In this document: positions 10,448 through 22,663 of the stretch, piece after piece
Numbering within the stretch: position 1 is the first letter of the stretch
Layout: each line of letters opens with the position of its first letter
Origin: Brassica napus
Taxonomy: Eukaryota; Streptophyta; Magnoliopsida; Brassicales; Brassicaceae
Reading direction: 5' to 3'
Assembly: GCF_020379485.1 (NCBI RefSeq)
Contig: NC_063448.1
Coordinates: 50,849,218-50,913,217 of the forward strand
Length of the DNA stretch: 64,000 nucleotides
Made by a program: the position numbers and the translations under genes
The notes under the pieces: generated by a model
What the model was told of the DNA's origin: nothing
The model's database searches: none
Seen by the model: the letters and a program-made list of their open reading frames with translations, nothing else

Positions 10448-12619
10448 CTAAAGGCAGGTAGAAGGAGAAAAAGACAAAGTTGAGGCCGCAATATCAAACT
10501 CCCACAAATGATTCTGCTGCATTATATTCCCAATGACATTAGTAGCCTCAGCTTTAGCCTCCACAAACCCTAAACACCTGATTCCTGGCGCAGCATTTAT
10601 CAGGTAGCTTCTACGATAAGGCGCGAAACGAGTACCGCCCATGAAGTGAAACGTTAGTTGTGGCAGCTTTCTGTCGTCGAACTTGCTGGTATAATAACAA
10701 AACTCTATTGGTAGTCCTTCTGGTTTGATTCTTTTCACACCAACAAGGTGACGCTGTAGCCCTGTAACCACGGCCTTGTACGCGGCCTCAGCTAAGAACG
10801 TGAGGCTGCTTCCTGAGTCCAAAATGGTCCCACCACCTTTCTTTACACCCCATACTTGTGGAGGGATATTGAGCATTTCCTCTCCGATGGAGATTCCAAC
10901 GATGTTGACGGCGTAGAAGGGAGGAAGGAGACTGAGATCAAGCCTAGCGGTTCGTCTTGCGGGGGCTTTGGTGGTGGTAGACGAGGGTGTAGAGCCGAAG
11001 ATGAGATAGTTGGAGACGTTTTTGTGTGAGGTATGGTCAACGAGGCAGTATGAGAATTTGCCTCCGAAGATGTTAGTGGCTTTTGAAGTGAAGGAGTAAT
11101 CGCTCAAGGCTAGACCAAGGATACCGTCTGCTTCACGGAAGCTGGCACCACCTTCGGAGGCGCTGCTGCAGCCAATGAGGAGGCCACGGACACTAGTAAC
11201 GCTGCCGTTGGTGAGACCAAGAGTGAAGGTCTCCTTAGCAAATACACCTTGTGCTGATGATCCATCAACATATCTGTTACACCAAATCTAAGTAAGAATG
11301 CAAAAAACATGGATAAATTATTACTAAAGAGGCAAACCTAACTCCCAAGTCACAATAAGTAACATTTATATACTGTAATGAATAGTAGCACAAGACACAT
11401 TTAATTTTCACATCTTCTCCTTACATACACTTGCATCTAACTCTATGTCTCCCTCATGTTTAGGCATGGGCATAAAAACCGAGAACCAAAAATTGAACCG
11501 GAATCGAACCCGAAACCGAACAGATATTCAAAAATAACTGAACGGTTCCTATATTTCTATAACCCAAAAACTGAAACCGGAGTGGAACTGAATCGAGAAC
11601 AATTATATATAGTATTAAAATTAGCAATTTTTTTAAAAGTATTACTTATAAACCGAATTACCCAGATATTTTTTATCCAAAGTATTTAAAAATTTCCGAA
11701 CTACCCTAAATAACCAAATTACTCGAATAGTTTTATCCAAAAATTTAAAATTTATCCGAATTACCCGATTTTTTAATCTAAAAACCTGAAAAAAATCTGT
11801 ATTTGTACCCTCGAATATCTAAAACTAACCGACAAAACGATACCGAATTGAAACCAAAAGTTTATTGGATATTAGCCTGTTCTTATAATTATTACCCGAA
11901 CCGAACCAAAAACCGAAATAACTGAACTAAATCCGAACCGATTTTCATAGATAACCGAATGGTTCATTGAACCGAAAACAGAAAGAACCGAATCTGCACC
12001 GAACCCAAAACCCAATGCCAGGCCTGATTCGCATTTTGACTATGGATCAATAATACAAACACAACCACTAAAAGAGAGTTTATTTATCCTTGTACCTGTA
12101 ATCGTATGCGCATGGAGTTCTAGGGGTAGGGCATATAGCGATGGAGAATAGTTTCGCCAAATCTTCCGAACAAGTCTTCGTCATGCATCCAACCTTTCTG
12201 AAACTGGACGAATTCTCTGCTCTGAAGACATGACGATTCTCAAGTTTCTCTGGCCCTTGCCCATGGAACCTACAATTCACCCATGTCAGCTCGCTCCCTG
12301 TGTCCACCACCACCCTGAACCTCTTCGCTGGCGTTCCAACCATGATCTCCGAGAAATACTGCGCCGCTCCGAAGTCGAAACCTGATCCCAGCGACATTTT
12401 CACTCCACCCTTAGTTGTTTTTATTTTCTGAGAAATGACGTTGTGACGCTTCTGGTCCATGCCCATAATGTCTTCGATGCGATGGTAAGGTGACGGATTC
12501 GGTGAGAGTGAATCACGGTGCTTCATGTCGAGACGCATAGCCGTTTCTTCCTTGGAATGTGCGGAGGCTATTAGGAGCATCGTGATGAGACACAAGAGCA
12601 TTGTTGTCGTTGTCTTCAT
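10448..12619 (-). CDS. NANA-like aspartic protease, copy A
   Basis: Minus-strand gene of two exons (12619-12096 and 11273-10448), in frame, 449 residues. It is an A1-type (nucellin-like) aspartic endopeptidase with both catalytic motifs: DTG at about residue 106 (VVVDTGSELTW) and DSG at about 327 (ILDSGSSLTF). The hydrophobic N-terminus (about residues 7-20) looks like a signal peptide; the Arabidopsis relative NANA (At3g12700) has been linked to chloroplast and carbohydrate metabolism, so targeting cannot be settled from sequence alone. The C-terminal IGNIMQQNHLWEFD strand and the final Cys are present. The gene is closely related to copy B at 19638-21603 and is complete, so both may function. 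The intron (11274-12095) carries a CCGAA-rich inserted element absent from copy B. A minus-strand TATAAATA lies at 12687-12694. Confidence 0.9.
11461..12027. mobile_element. CCGAA-rich non-autonomous element in the protease A intron
   Basis: Begins TAGGCATGGGCATAA and ends with TTATGCC-like mirror sequence (AATGCCAGGCCTGA), giving imperfect terminal inverted repeats. Its outer parts are packed with variants of CCGAACC and the middle is AT-rich. The flanking intron sequence (ATGTCTCC on the left, CATTTTGACTA on the right) is recognisable in copy B without the insert. No clear 8-bp target duplication remains. By resemblance to 39395-40127 it is probably a hAT-like element. Confidence 0.55.
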
Positions 12620-14053
12620 TTTTTTCGTCCTCTTGTTCTGTTTTTTTTTTTTGCTCCTTTTAGGGTTGTCCGTTTCTAAAACAGAGTATTTATATTGACC
12701 AACACGCCTTTCTCTCTCTATTCTTTTTTTTAATCATAAATCTAAAAAACCTTGATTGAGTTATAGTTTTTAGATTTGTTTTAGTTTCTGAAATTACCAT
12801 ATTTATCAAGATTTTGAAAATGTGGTTTTCCTGAAAAAAAGGGAGACTCATTTTTGTAGCTACAATAAAAACAAAAAACACACCATGTTATTTGGGTTTC
12901 TTATTAAAAAGCCTATTTTTTCCAACGAGAGTTTATTTGTTATTTATGATTATTATTTTATAACATATTTTTGTTATTATCCAAAATTCAAAAACTATTT
13001 TAAAGGCTTTAAACATCTTCCGTAAATTAAAAAGAAAACATTTGAGGCTAGCATGTCAAAAGTCAAAACCATGTTTTCTATGTATTTTAGTTTTAAGTCC
13101 TATAATTACTTTTAAAGCTATTAATTCAGAAATACAGTGTTCGTTTAGATTACTTAATTTATGAATTAATGACAAACTGATCAATTCTTAGCAAATCTAA
13201 CATTTTTTGAGAAATTAAAGTAGGAATGCAAAACAAATAACTCTCATCGGTGACCATTAAAATAAGAATAAAAATGAATAAGAAAAGAATGAAGAATAAC
13301 AAAATAAAATGAATGAAAATAAATATTTAATCCCTTTGTTCCATATCAATTTTGATAATAAATGTTTTTCTTATATAGTTCCTTAAAATTTAAAGAATGA
13401 AAATGAATCAAATGCAGCAAAAACTTTCTTATAAATGGTGTAATTTTTAAGAAATGAATAGGAATCGAGTATTCTCCTTCATTCTCTACGTCACACCATT
13501 TGGACTCAAAGACAAACGTGAAAGAGGGTAAAGAGAGAGAGTGTGCGCTTGTGTTATGACATTGTAACACAAGTGTAAGAAAGAGAGAGAGAGTGAGTGA
13601 GAACAAAGACAGAGACTGAACAAAAGAGTCTTGAGTGAACAAGAGCAAGAGAGAGGCCGGCCGTAAGTGAGTCGAGTGGAAAGGTCAAGCCAAGAAGAGC
13701 TTTTTATTTATAAATTGATCTTTCAATTTTTATATAGTTTTGTTTGTATCAAAACTAATTCAGTATTTGTGTTTTATGCTTTAATAAATTATTAATATTT
13801 TCATAATACAATTATAAATTTCTAAAAATAATTTTATATTCTTGTAAAGACTAAATTTATGTATAATATAATAAAGATAGTTAAAATACAATTATTTTGG
13901 ATAAAATTTGTAAAATTATAAAATAACAAACATTATTAGAACTTTTTTTTGTGCAACACATTATTAGAGCTAATAATAAGTATTAATAATAAAATATATT
14001 TACAATATTCTTTTTCAAAAGGAAAAATGAGTGAAACTCCAATTCATTTAGAA
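12620..14053. other. Protease A promoter and spacer
   Basis: The first 600 bases match the region upstream of copy B (21604-22260), including GGTTGTCCGTTTCTAAAA and a TATA-like TATTTATA (minus-strand TATAAATA, 12687-12694). The rest is AT-rich with GA-rich patches near 13525-13620. No coding sequence is supported. Confidence 0.6.
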
Positions 14054-14058
14054 AGAAC
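14054..14058. repeat. Target-site duplication of copia-1 (left)
   Basis: AGAAC directly before the 5' LTR is repeated at 19523-19527 directly after the 3' LTR. Confidence 0.9.
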
Positions 14059-14485
14059 TGTTGACATGAAGAATTAAACAAAGGGAAGTAGTGGAGGAAG
14101 TAGGAGAAGTGGCCATATCACTTACCAAATGGGGAGGAGTGGCTAGTCCACTACTAGTTAGTGGAGGAAGTGGGAGGAGTGACCATATCACTTACCAAAT
14201 GGGGAGGAGTGGCTAGTCCACTACTAGTTATTTATTCTTCCACCATTGAGTGCTTATTGCTTTTGTTTCCTTTAAATACACCATGTATGTTACACAATTA
14301 AACACACAATTCAATACAAACATTTCTTTCATTCTCTCAATCTCACAAATCCTCTCATTCTCTTAAATTCGCAAATTTCTCTTCTCTCTCAAATACTTAC
14401 GGTTACTTCACTCCTTTTTTACTTTGTTCGTGTGCTTCATCACGGTTAAAACACTTAGAAGCTCTCATAATCCCACAAATTATCA
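14059..14485 (+). repeat. 5' LTR of copia-1
   Basis: 427 bases, TGTTGACATG to ATTATCA. It contains a 70-bp tandem duplication (14090-14159 and 14160-14229). The U3 part ends near TTTAAATACACC, which may be the TATA region. Confidence 0.93.
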
Positions 14486-14588
14486 TGGTATCAGAGCAGC
14501 AACAATCTTGAAACCTTTCTAAATTCCGCAAAATCAAAACTCTGTTTCTAGTTCTTAAACTTTACCTCTGACCAAGTAAATCCTCAAG

Positions 14589-17500
14589 ATGGAGAACAAC
14601 AACAATAACAACAACCGCATCAGCATACCTGTGACCCTGAAGGGGATTAACTACCTCTTGTGGGCCAGGATGGTGAAGATTGCCCTTGGAGGAAAGGGTT
14701 TGTGGAGTCATGTCTCAGCAGAAGCAGCTCCAAAACAAACCACCCAAGGAGAAGATGGACAGGAGATTGTGGTAGCTACTGATGAAGACAAATGGGCTCA
14801 GGAAGATCTCATGGTTCTCACGGTGCTCCTTAGCTCCCTAGAACCCGCCATCATGGAGTCTTACTCCTACTGTGAAACTACCAAGCAGCTGTGGGATACA
14901 CTCTACAAAGTGTATGGAAATACCTCCAACCTTACAAGGGTCTTTGAAGTAAAAAGAGCTATCAATACCCTCAACCAAGGAGATATGGAGTTCCAGCCTC
15001 ACTTTGGCAAGTTCCGGTCTCTTTGGGCAGAGATGGAACTACTCAGACCACATACTACCGACCCCGCCACTCTCTTAACCAGGCGTGAAGAGGACAGAGT
15101 GTTTGGACTACTGCTCACGCTTAATCCATCTTATGGGAGCTTAATCAAGCACATCCTGAGAGCTGACAAGTTACCTGACCTGGATGAAGTATGCGCTCAA
15201 ATTCAGAAGGAAGAAGGCTCTGTGGGCTTATTTGGAGGCAAGGGAGACTTAAACATGGCACATCAAGCTGAACGAGCCGTGTCAAACAAGGCAGCTTACA
15301 AGCTAGATGAGAAGAAAAACTTGACCTGCGATCACTGCAAGAAGAAGGGCCACATGAAGGACAAATGCTGGATACTACATCCGCACCTCAAGCCCAACAA
15401 ATTTAGGGACAACCGCCCTCAATACCAAGATGCAAGAGCCAACTTCTCAACTGATGGTGCTGAGCCAACAACACCAATCACCATGGGTATAAGCAACCTA
15501 GGTGTGGGAAGAGCTACTGCCTCCACATCAGGCTATGCCACGCCAAGAGCCAATCTAGATGAGACCATCAAGAAGTCTGACTTAACCGCTCTCATCAAGG
15601 CTCTCAAGGAATCTGGTATATCTAAAACTCTTGGTATCTCCCTTAATGCTTCTCACAATGCAAATGGTTCTATGAATAATTTTAAATCGGCTAAGCCCTT
15701 AGTTATAGACTCTGGTGCTTCTCATCACATGATAAGTGATTTAGAACTGATTAAGAACATAGAACCGGCTTTAGGAAATGTGATGATAGCAAATGGAGAT
15801 AAAATTCCAATAAAAGGTGTAGGTGAACTTAGATTGTTTGATAAAGAATCTAAAGCTTTCTATATGCCTACATTTGCCTCAAACCTACTGTCTGTTAAAA
15901 AATAACTAATGATCTCAATTGTCAAGTTACTTTCACGCCTAACAGTGTATACTTTCAGGATATTGATTCTAGTAAGTTGCTTGGCAAAGGTGTTACCAAG
16001 GGAGACTTGTACTTACTTGAGGACACAAGACCTGTATCTCAATTATCGTGTGTGTTTCATTCTGTTTCTGAATTCCCTAAAGATGAAATCTGGCATGCTA
16101 GACTAGGACATCCCCATTCTCGTTCCTTGAACATCCTGTTGCCTAGTATTTCTTTTAAAATGAGTGTGAAGCGTGTATATTAGGAAAACATTGCAGAACT
16201 GTGTTTCCTAAATCAAAAACCCAATATGAAAACTGCTTTGATTTGATTCACTCTGATGTGTGGACTGCTCCATGTGTATCTAGAGAACAACATAAATATT
16301 TTGTGACATTCATTGATGAAAAATCTAAATACACATGGATCACTTTGTTGCAATCTAAGGATAGGGTGCTAGAAGCATTTAAAAATTTTCAGAACTATAT
16401 TACTAACCATTTCAATGTTAAGATTAAAATTCTTAGATCAGATAATGGTGGTGAATATACTAGCACAGCCTTCAAACAACATCTAGCCTCACATGGAATC
16501 ATTCAACAAACCAGCTGTCCTTACACACCCCAACAAAATGGTGTGGCTGAAAGAAAGAATAGACACTTGATGGAAGTGGCAAGGAGTATGATGTTCCATA
16601 CAAATGTACCCAAGCGGTTTTGGGGGGATGCAGTAGTCACAGCCACCTACCTAATCAACCGCACACCTACAAGAGTCCTCTTTGATGCCACCCCATATGA
16701 GGTACTAAACAAATCTAGACCATCAATTGATCATTTGCGTGTGTTTGGGTGTGTGTGCTTTGTTTTGATTCCAGGAGAACTAAGAAACAAACTGGAGGCA
16801 AAGAGCACAAAGGCAATGTTCATTGGATACTCTACGCACCAAAAGGGGTACAAATGCTATGTACCAGAGACAAGGAGAGTCCTAGTATCCAGAGATGTTA
16901 AGTTCATGGAATCCAAGGCCTATTATGATGAGAAGAGTTGGGAGGAACTCAAAGATCTATCTCATTCTGCCTCGGACAGAGCTAACAACCTGAAGATTCT
17001 TATGGAAAGACTCGGCATTAACCTAGAAAAGGAACCAGAGAAAGGCCGGGACACTACTCCTTATAAAGAGACCATGGTTCATAACACTGAAGACTCTCAT
17101 CCTGACCATGAAGGGGGGAATGAAGATCAACTGGCGCAAGCTCAACCTGAAGAAAACCCAGTATTATCTCATGATCAAGATGAGATGGGACAACCAGACA
17201 CTGAAGCTCAAGAAGGAGAACCAAGCAGCAGTAATGAACCTGAGCAGACACAAGTACTAAGGAGAAGTACAAGGATCAGAAGACCAGCCTCAGATTGGGT
17301 TAAAAATGATTTTGTTTACTACAATGCTCAAGCTGTGGCACATCCAGAAAGTGGATTATGCTCCCTAGCTCACTATCCAGAAGAACATCAAGTCTTTATG
17401 AGTTCATTGGACCTGGAATGGATACCAAGAACATATGCAGAAGCTATCGAAGATGATGAATGGAGGAAATCGGTGGATGATGAAATGAGGGCCATGGAGA

Positions 17501-18966
17501 AGAACAACACCTGGTATGAGACAGAACTTCCAAAAGGGAAGAAAGCCGTGACCAGCAGACTCATACATACCATTAAGTATCTTGCAAATGGGAAGCCAGA
17601 AAGAAAGAAGACCAGACTGGTGGCAAGAGGATACACACAAGTGTATGGAGAGGACTATCTAGACACCTTTGCACCAGTGGCCAAGCTTCATACAATCCGG
17701 ATTCTACTCTCATTAGCAGTGAACCTAGAATGGGACCTTTGGCAAATGGATGTGAAGAATGCTTTCCTGCAAGGAGAACTAGAAGATGAAGTGTATATGA
17801 AACCACCTCCGGGGATGGAAGAAATGGTGAAACCAGGGAATGTCCTTAGACTCAGAAAGGCAATCTATGGCTTGAAGCAATCACCAAGAGCTTGGTACCA
17901 CAAGCTAAGCACTACATTGAATGGAAGGGGATTTGTGAAGTCTCAAGCGGATCACACACTCTTCACTCTCACCAGCAAGCAAGGAATTATAGTAATTCTA
18001 GTCTATGTGGATGACATCATCATCACGGGTAGTGACAAGGAGGGGATCAGTTTAACCAAGACATTTCTCAAGGCCGCATTTGACATCAAAGACCTGGGAG
18101 AACTGAAGTACTTCCTTGGCATTGAGATGTGCAGATCAAAGGAAGGATTATTCATGTCCCAAAGAAAGTATACCCTGGACATATTAAAGGAGGCAGGAGA
18201 TCTTGGAGGAAGACATGCCAAGACACCACTTGAAGAAGGTTACAAGGTATTGCGAGAGGGGGAGTATGAAGACACTCCATTTGAAGATGTCAAGCAGTAT
18301 AGACAGATGGTTAGGAAGCTGATCTATCTAACCATCACTCGGCCAAATGTGTGTTTCGCAGTTAATCAAGTGAGCCAGCACATGCAAACTCCCAAGGTTC
18401 ATCACTGGAACATGGTGGAGAGGATTCTAAGATACTTAAGAGAAGCACCAGGACAAGGTGTATGGATGGCTTGCAACAAAAACACTGAGGTGATAGGATA
18501 CTGTGATGCAGATTGGGCTGGAGATAGAGTAGACAGAAGGTCAACCACCGGTTATTGTACATTCATTGGAGGGAATCTTGTCACTTGGAAGAGCAAGAAA
18601 CAGAAAGTAGTATCTTGTTCAAGCGCAGAAGCAGAGTACAGATCAATGAGGAAGCTAACCAGTGAGCTTATCTGGATAAAGGGGCTTTTAGGCGACTTGG
18701 GAATTGAGATCACCTCTCCCATGACCATGCACTGTGACAACCAAGCCGCAATACACATTGCATCCAACTCAGTCTTTCATGAAAGGACAAAGCACATAGA
18801 AGTAGACTGCCACAAGGTCAGACAAGCAGTGGAGCAGCAAGTGATTCTCCCATGTTATACAAGAAGTGCGGATCAGCTGGCTGACATCTTCACCAAGGCG
18901 GTCAGTAGCAAAGTTTGTGAGTCCATTCTTCCAAGACTTGGACTCATAAACCTTCCATGTCAATGA
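14589..18966 (+). pseudogene. copia-1 gag-pol reading frame, two frameshifts
   Basis: The frame opens at 14589 with a Gag domain (GINYLLWARM), a zinc knuckle CX2CX4HX4C (CDHCKKKGHMKDKC) and the protease motif LVIDSGASHH. It stops at 15903-15905 after a run of six As. Reading continues one frame lower (pre-integrase domain, WHARLGHPH) to a stop near 16181, with a second slip at an A run near 16155-16160. The third segment, to 18966, holds integrase (D of HSDVW, D of RSDNGGEY, E of GVAERKN), reverse transcriptase (YVDDIIITG) and RNase H (CDADWAG, SSAEAEY). Both breaks are single-base losses in A runs, and everything else is open. They could be real inactivating changes or base-call errors in homopolymers. 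Confidence 0.9.
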
Positions 18967-19108
18967 TCTCCTCACCGTGGAGTATTCTACTCTTTTTCCT
19001 TTGCTTGGTTTTTTATCCCAAGTGGTTTTTCCAAGAAAAGGTTTTTATGAGGGAATAATTCATGGCTTTCCAAGCTTGACATTCACTACTGTCAAGCTTG
19101 AAGGGGAG

Positions 19109-19522
19109 TGTTGACATGAAGAATTAAACAAAGGGAAGTAGTGGAGGAAGTAGGAGAAGTGGCCATATCACTTACCAAATGGGGAGGAGTGGCTAGTCCA
19201 CTACTAGTTAGTGGAGGAAGTGGGAGGAGTGACCATATCACTCACCAAATGGGGAGCAGTGGCTAGTCCACTACTAGTTATTTATTCTTCCACCATTGAG
19301 TGTTTATTGCTTTTGTTTCCTTTAAATACACCATTAAAACACACAATTCAATACAAACATTTCTTTCATTCTCTCAATCTCACAAATCCTCTCATTCTCT
19401 TAAATTCGCAAATTTCTCTTCTCTCTCAAATACTTACGGTTACTTCACTCCTTTTTTACTTTGTTCGTGTGCTTCATCACGGTTAAAACACTTAGAAGCT
19501 CTCATAATCCCACGAATTATCA
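19109..19522 (+). repeat. 3' LTR of copia-1
   Basis: 414 bases, same ends as the 5' LTR. It lacks a 13-base stretch near TGTATGTTACAC that the 5' copy has. The internal 70-bp tandem duplication (19140-19209 and 19210-19279) is shared. Confidence 0.93.
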
Positions 19523-19637
19523 AGAACGAAAATGATCTTAAAGTGAAGATGCCTTAACCAGTTTTGTGAACATTATTTGATCTTTCAATAACAATTTTTT
19601 AATATTGTCAAGTAATAAAACGCCAAGATAAATATAT

Positions 19638-21603
19638 CTAAAGGCAGGTAGAAGGAGAGAAAGACAAGGTCGAGGCCGCAAGATCAAACTCCCACAAATG
19701 TTTCTGCTGCATTATATTCCCGATGACATTAGTAGCCGGAGCTCCGGCCGGCACAAACCCTAAACACCTGATTCCTGGAGAAGCAGTAGCTATCAGGTAG
19801 CTTTTACGATAAGGCGCGAAACGAGCACCGCCCTTGAAATGAAACGACAGCTGCGGCAGCTTGCTATCGTCGAACTTGCTGGTATCAAAACAATACTCCA
19901 TTGGTAGTCCTTCTGGTTTGACTCTTTTCACGCCGACAAGGTGACGCTCTAGCCCCGACACAACCGCCTTGTACGCTACATCAGCCAAGAACGTGAGGCT
20001 GCTTCCTGAGTCCAAGATGGTCCCACCACCTTTTCTTACCTCCCACACATGGGGAGGGATGTTGAGCATGGTATCTCCGATGGAGATTCCGATGATGCTG
20101 ACGGCGTAGAAGGGAGGGAGGAGATTGAGTTCAAGCCGAGCGGTTCGTCTTGCGGGGGCTTTGAGGGTAGACGTGGGGGTAGAACCGAAGGTGAGATAGT
20201 TGGAGATGTTTTTGTTGGAGGTATGGTCAACGAGGCAGTATGAGAATTTGGCTCCGAAGATGTTAGTGGCTTTTGAAGTGAAGGACTGATCGCTAAAGGC
20301 TAGGCCAAGAACACCGTCCGCTACACGGAGGCTGTCACCTTTTGTGGAGCTGCTGCAGCCAATGAGTAGGCCAGGGATACTAGTAGCGCTGCCGTTGGTG
20401 AGGCCAAGTGTGAATGTATCCGTAGCGAATACACCTTGTGCTGTTGACCCATCTGCGTATCTGTTACACACGATCCAAATTAATTAGTATTAGTAAGAAT
20501 GCATAAAACATGAAATATTTGCATTAGGTTCTATTAATTACAATAAGAGAGGCTAGAGTTTTATCTATTACTCAAAAGGCAAACCTACCTAACTCACAAG
20601 TCACAATAAGTGACATTGATCTATTCTAATGAATAGTAGCATGACACATTTAATGTCACATTTATCCCTTACATGCACTCGCGTCTAAATATGTCTCCTT
20701 CAAATTCTCTAGATAGTTGGAGAAAAACAGAGAGAAGGATATGTTAACAATAGAGAGAGGTCCCTCTTCTTCTCTCGTTCATGACCATCACCATCATTTC
20801 CTCTTTGGCATATAACTACATATTTAATCATATTGTTATACTAATCATCTCCTGTTTAGAATCTACATAATCACATTTTGACTACGGATCTATATTGTAA
20901 TCACCACCACCAAATGAAACGCACACAATACCTCTTTGGTATATAAGTCATTACAAATAAGCTAATCAGATTGTTTTTTTTTTTTTTGAACTGAGCTAAT
21001 CTTTATCCCTAAATAAACTCTACCTAATCACATTTTGACTATGGATCAAGAATGCAATCACCACAAATGAAAGAGAGATTCTTTATGTGACATGTACCTG
21101 TAATCATAAGAGCATGGAGATTGAGGGGTAGGGCAAATGGCGAGGGAGAAGAGGTTCATCAAATCAACCTTACAAGTGTTTGTCATGCATCCAACTGTTT
21201 TAAAACTCGACGACTCCTCTGCTCTAAAGACTTCACGGTTCCCCTTTCCTTTCCCTTGGAACCTACAATTCACCCACGTCAGCTCGCTCCCTGTGTCCAC
21301 CACCACCCTGAACTTCTTCGCCGGCGTTCCGACCATAATCTCCGAGAAATACTGCGCGGCTCCGAAGTCGAAACCTGATCCCAGAGACATTCTCGCTCCA
21401 CTTTTGGTTGCTTTTATTTTCTGAGAAATGAGGCTGTGACGCTTCTTGTCCTCGCCGATAATGTCTTCAATGCGATGGAAAGGTGTATGTATCGGGGAGA
21501 GTGTGTCACGGTGCGTCATGTCGAGACGCATCACCGTGTTGGAATATGCGGAGGCTATTAGGAGCATCGTGATGAGACACAAGAGCATTTTCATTGTCTT
21601 CAT
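19638..21603 (-). CDS. NANA-like aspartic protease, copy B
   Basis: Minus-strand gene of two exons (21603-21098 and 20460-19638), in frame, 442 residues. The catalytic motifs are DTG at about residue 103 and DSG at about 319. The N-terminus has the same hydrophobic signal-like segment (MLLCLITMLLIASA) as copy A. Exon 2 encodes the long A1 C-terminal lobe ending IGNIMQQKHLWEFD and a final Cys. The splice site falls at the same codon (Tyr-Asp-Tyr-Arg) as in copy A. Intron length is 637 bases against 822 in copy A. The position fits At3g12700 (NANA). Together the copies are a tandem duplication that includes about 600 bases of upstream sequence. Which copy is ancestral cannot be told from this window. 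Confidence 0.92.
20863..21072. repeat. Direct repeats in the protease B intron
   Basis: About 55 bases at 20863-20919 and again at 21020-21072 share TAATCACATTTTGACTA, GGATC, and a CAATCACC-AAATGAAA ending. Protease A has this once. A local tandem duplication with later spreading is the simplest reading. Confidence 0.6.
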
Positions 21604-22663
21604 TTTCGTCCTCTTGTTCTGTTTTTTTTTTGTTTGTTTTGCTCCTTTTTGGGTTGTCCGTTTCTAAAAGACTAGAACAGAGTATTTATATACATTGACC
21701 AACACGTCTTTTTCTCTCTTCTTTTTCAAATCATCATTATCTAAAACCTTAAAATATTCTGTAGTTTTTAGAATTGTTTTAGTTTAGGAAATATACACTT
21801 CTAATTAGATTTAGTTTCGGAAATCACCATATTTATCATGATTTTGTAGATGTTATTTGCCTGAAAATTAGGGAGACTAATTTTTATAGCTAGCTTTTCG
21901 AATTTTTTTTTAAAAAGACCATGTTATTTGGGTTTCTTATTAAAAACAGTACTCCTATTTTTTCCATCGAGAGTAAATATAGTATTTATAATTATTATAT
22001 TTAAACATATTTTTGCTATTATCTAAAATTCATAAACTTTTTTAAAGGCTGCAAACATCTTCCATAAACTAAAAATAAAACATTTGAGGCTTACAGATCA
22101 AAAGTCAAAACCATCTTTTCTATGTATTTTAGATTTTTCAGTCCTACAATTCCTTTTGTATTTTAAAGCTATTAATTCAAAAATATTCATTTTTGACTCC
22201 TTGATTTAGGGTTTAATGACAATCTTATCAATTCTTACTAGCAAGTCAATATTTCTTTGGGAAATTAAGGTAAGAACGCAACTAAATATTGCACTGAACG
22301 TTAAGACCAAATTTTCATTTATGATATTGTAAATCTTAATTTCCTTTTTTAGAATACTTAAATTTGTCGAATATCTTTAGATGACACTAAAATATTAGGA
22401 AACATTCAATTCATTGACCATTCTATTAACAGAAAAGCAAACAATTTATATTTAAGTGTGTCATTCAAAGATACTTAACCTCGCAACTTTTGAAATATTC
22501 TCTCTATGTAACTTGCTAACTCGATCGGTGATTGGATTTTGTGAAAGTCCATATATATATGGGCTTACTATATGTTATTTGAGGCTTGAAAGCAAAAAAT
22601 CCCTTAGATATTATTTAAGAAGCGTCACATGTTCTCTTTACCATCATTTTCACGAAAGAAATA
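21604..22663. other. Protease B promoter and spacer
   Basis: Resembles 12620-13250 upstream of copy A. A minus-strand TATAAATA is at 21683-21690, about 80 bases before the ATG. No gene is seen in the remaining AT-rich part. Confidence 0.6.

Larger units (their letters stand above)
14059..19522 (+). mobile_element. Ty1/copia LTR retrotransposon (copia-1)
   Basis: Complete structure on the plus strand: 5' LTR 14059-14485, primer-binding site TGGTATCAGAGC at 14486-14497 (initiator Met-tRNA type), gag-pol 14589-18966, purine tract TTGAAGGGGAG at 19098-19108, 3' LTR 19109-19522, and a 5-bp duplication AGAAC. The LTRs start TG and end CA. They differ by about four substitutions and one 13-bp gap, so the insertion is young, roughly a few hundred thousand years at usual plant rates. 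It lies between the two protease copies. The order protease, integrase, reverse transcriptase, RNase H shows the copia superfamily. Confidence 0.95.

Noticed and set aside
11110..11310. Separate minus-strand gene next to protease A
   Set aside because: It is another frame over exon 2 of protease A, which is open through this stretch.
14589..15905. Programmed frameshift or stop read-through in copia-1
   Set aside because: Ty1/copia elements of this type use one long frame, and a second similar break follows 260 bases later, so single-base losses are simpler.
19211..19557. Small genes in the 3' LTR
   Set aside because: The frames lie in LTR sequence and cross its end; no protein similarity is recognised.
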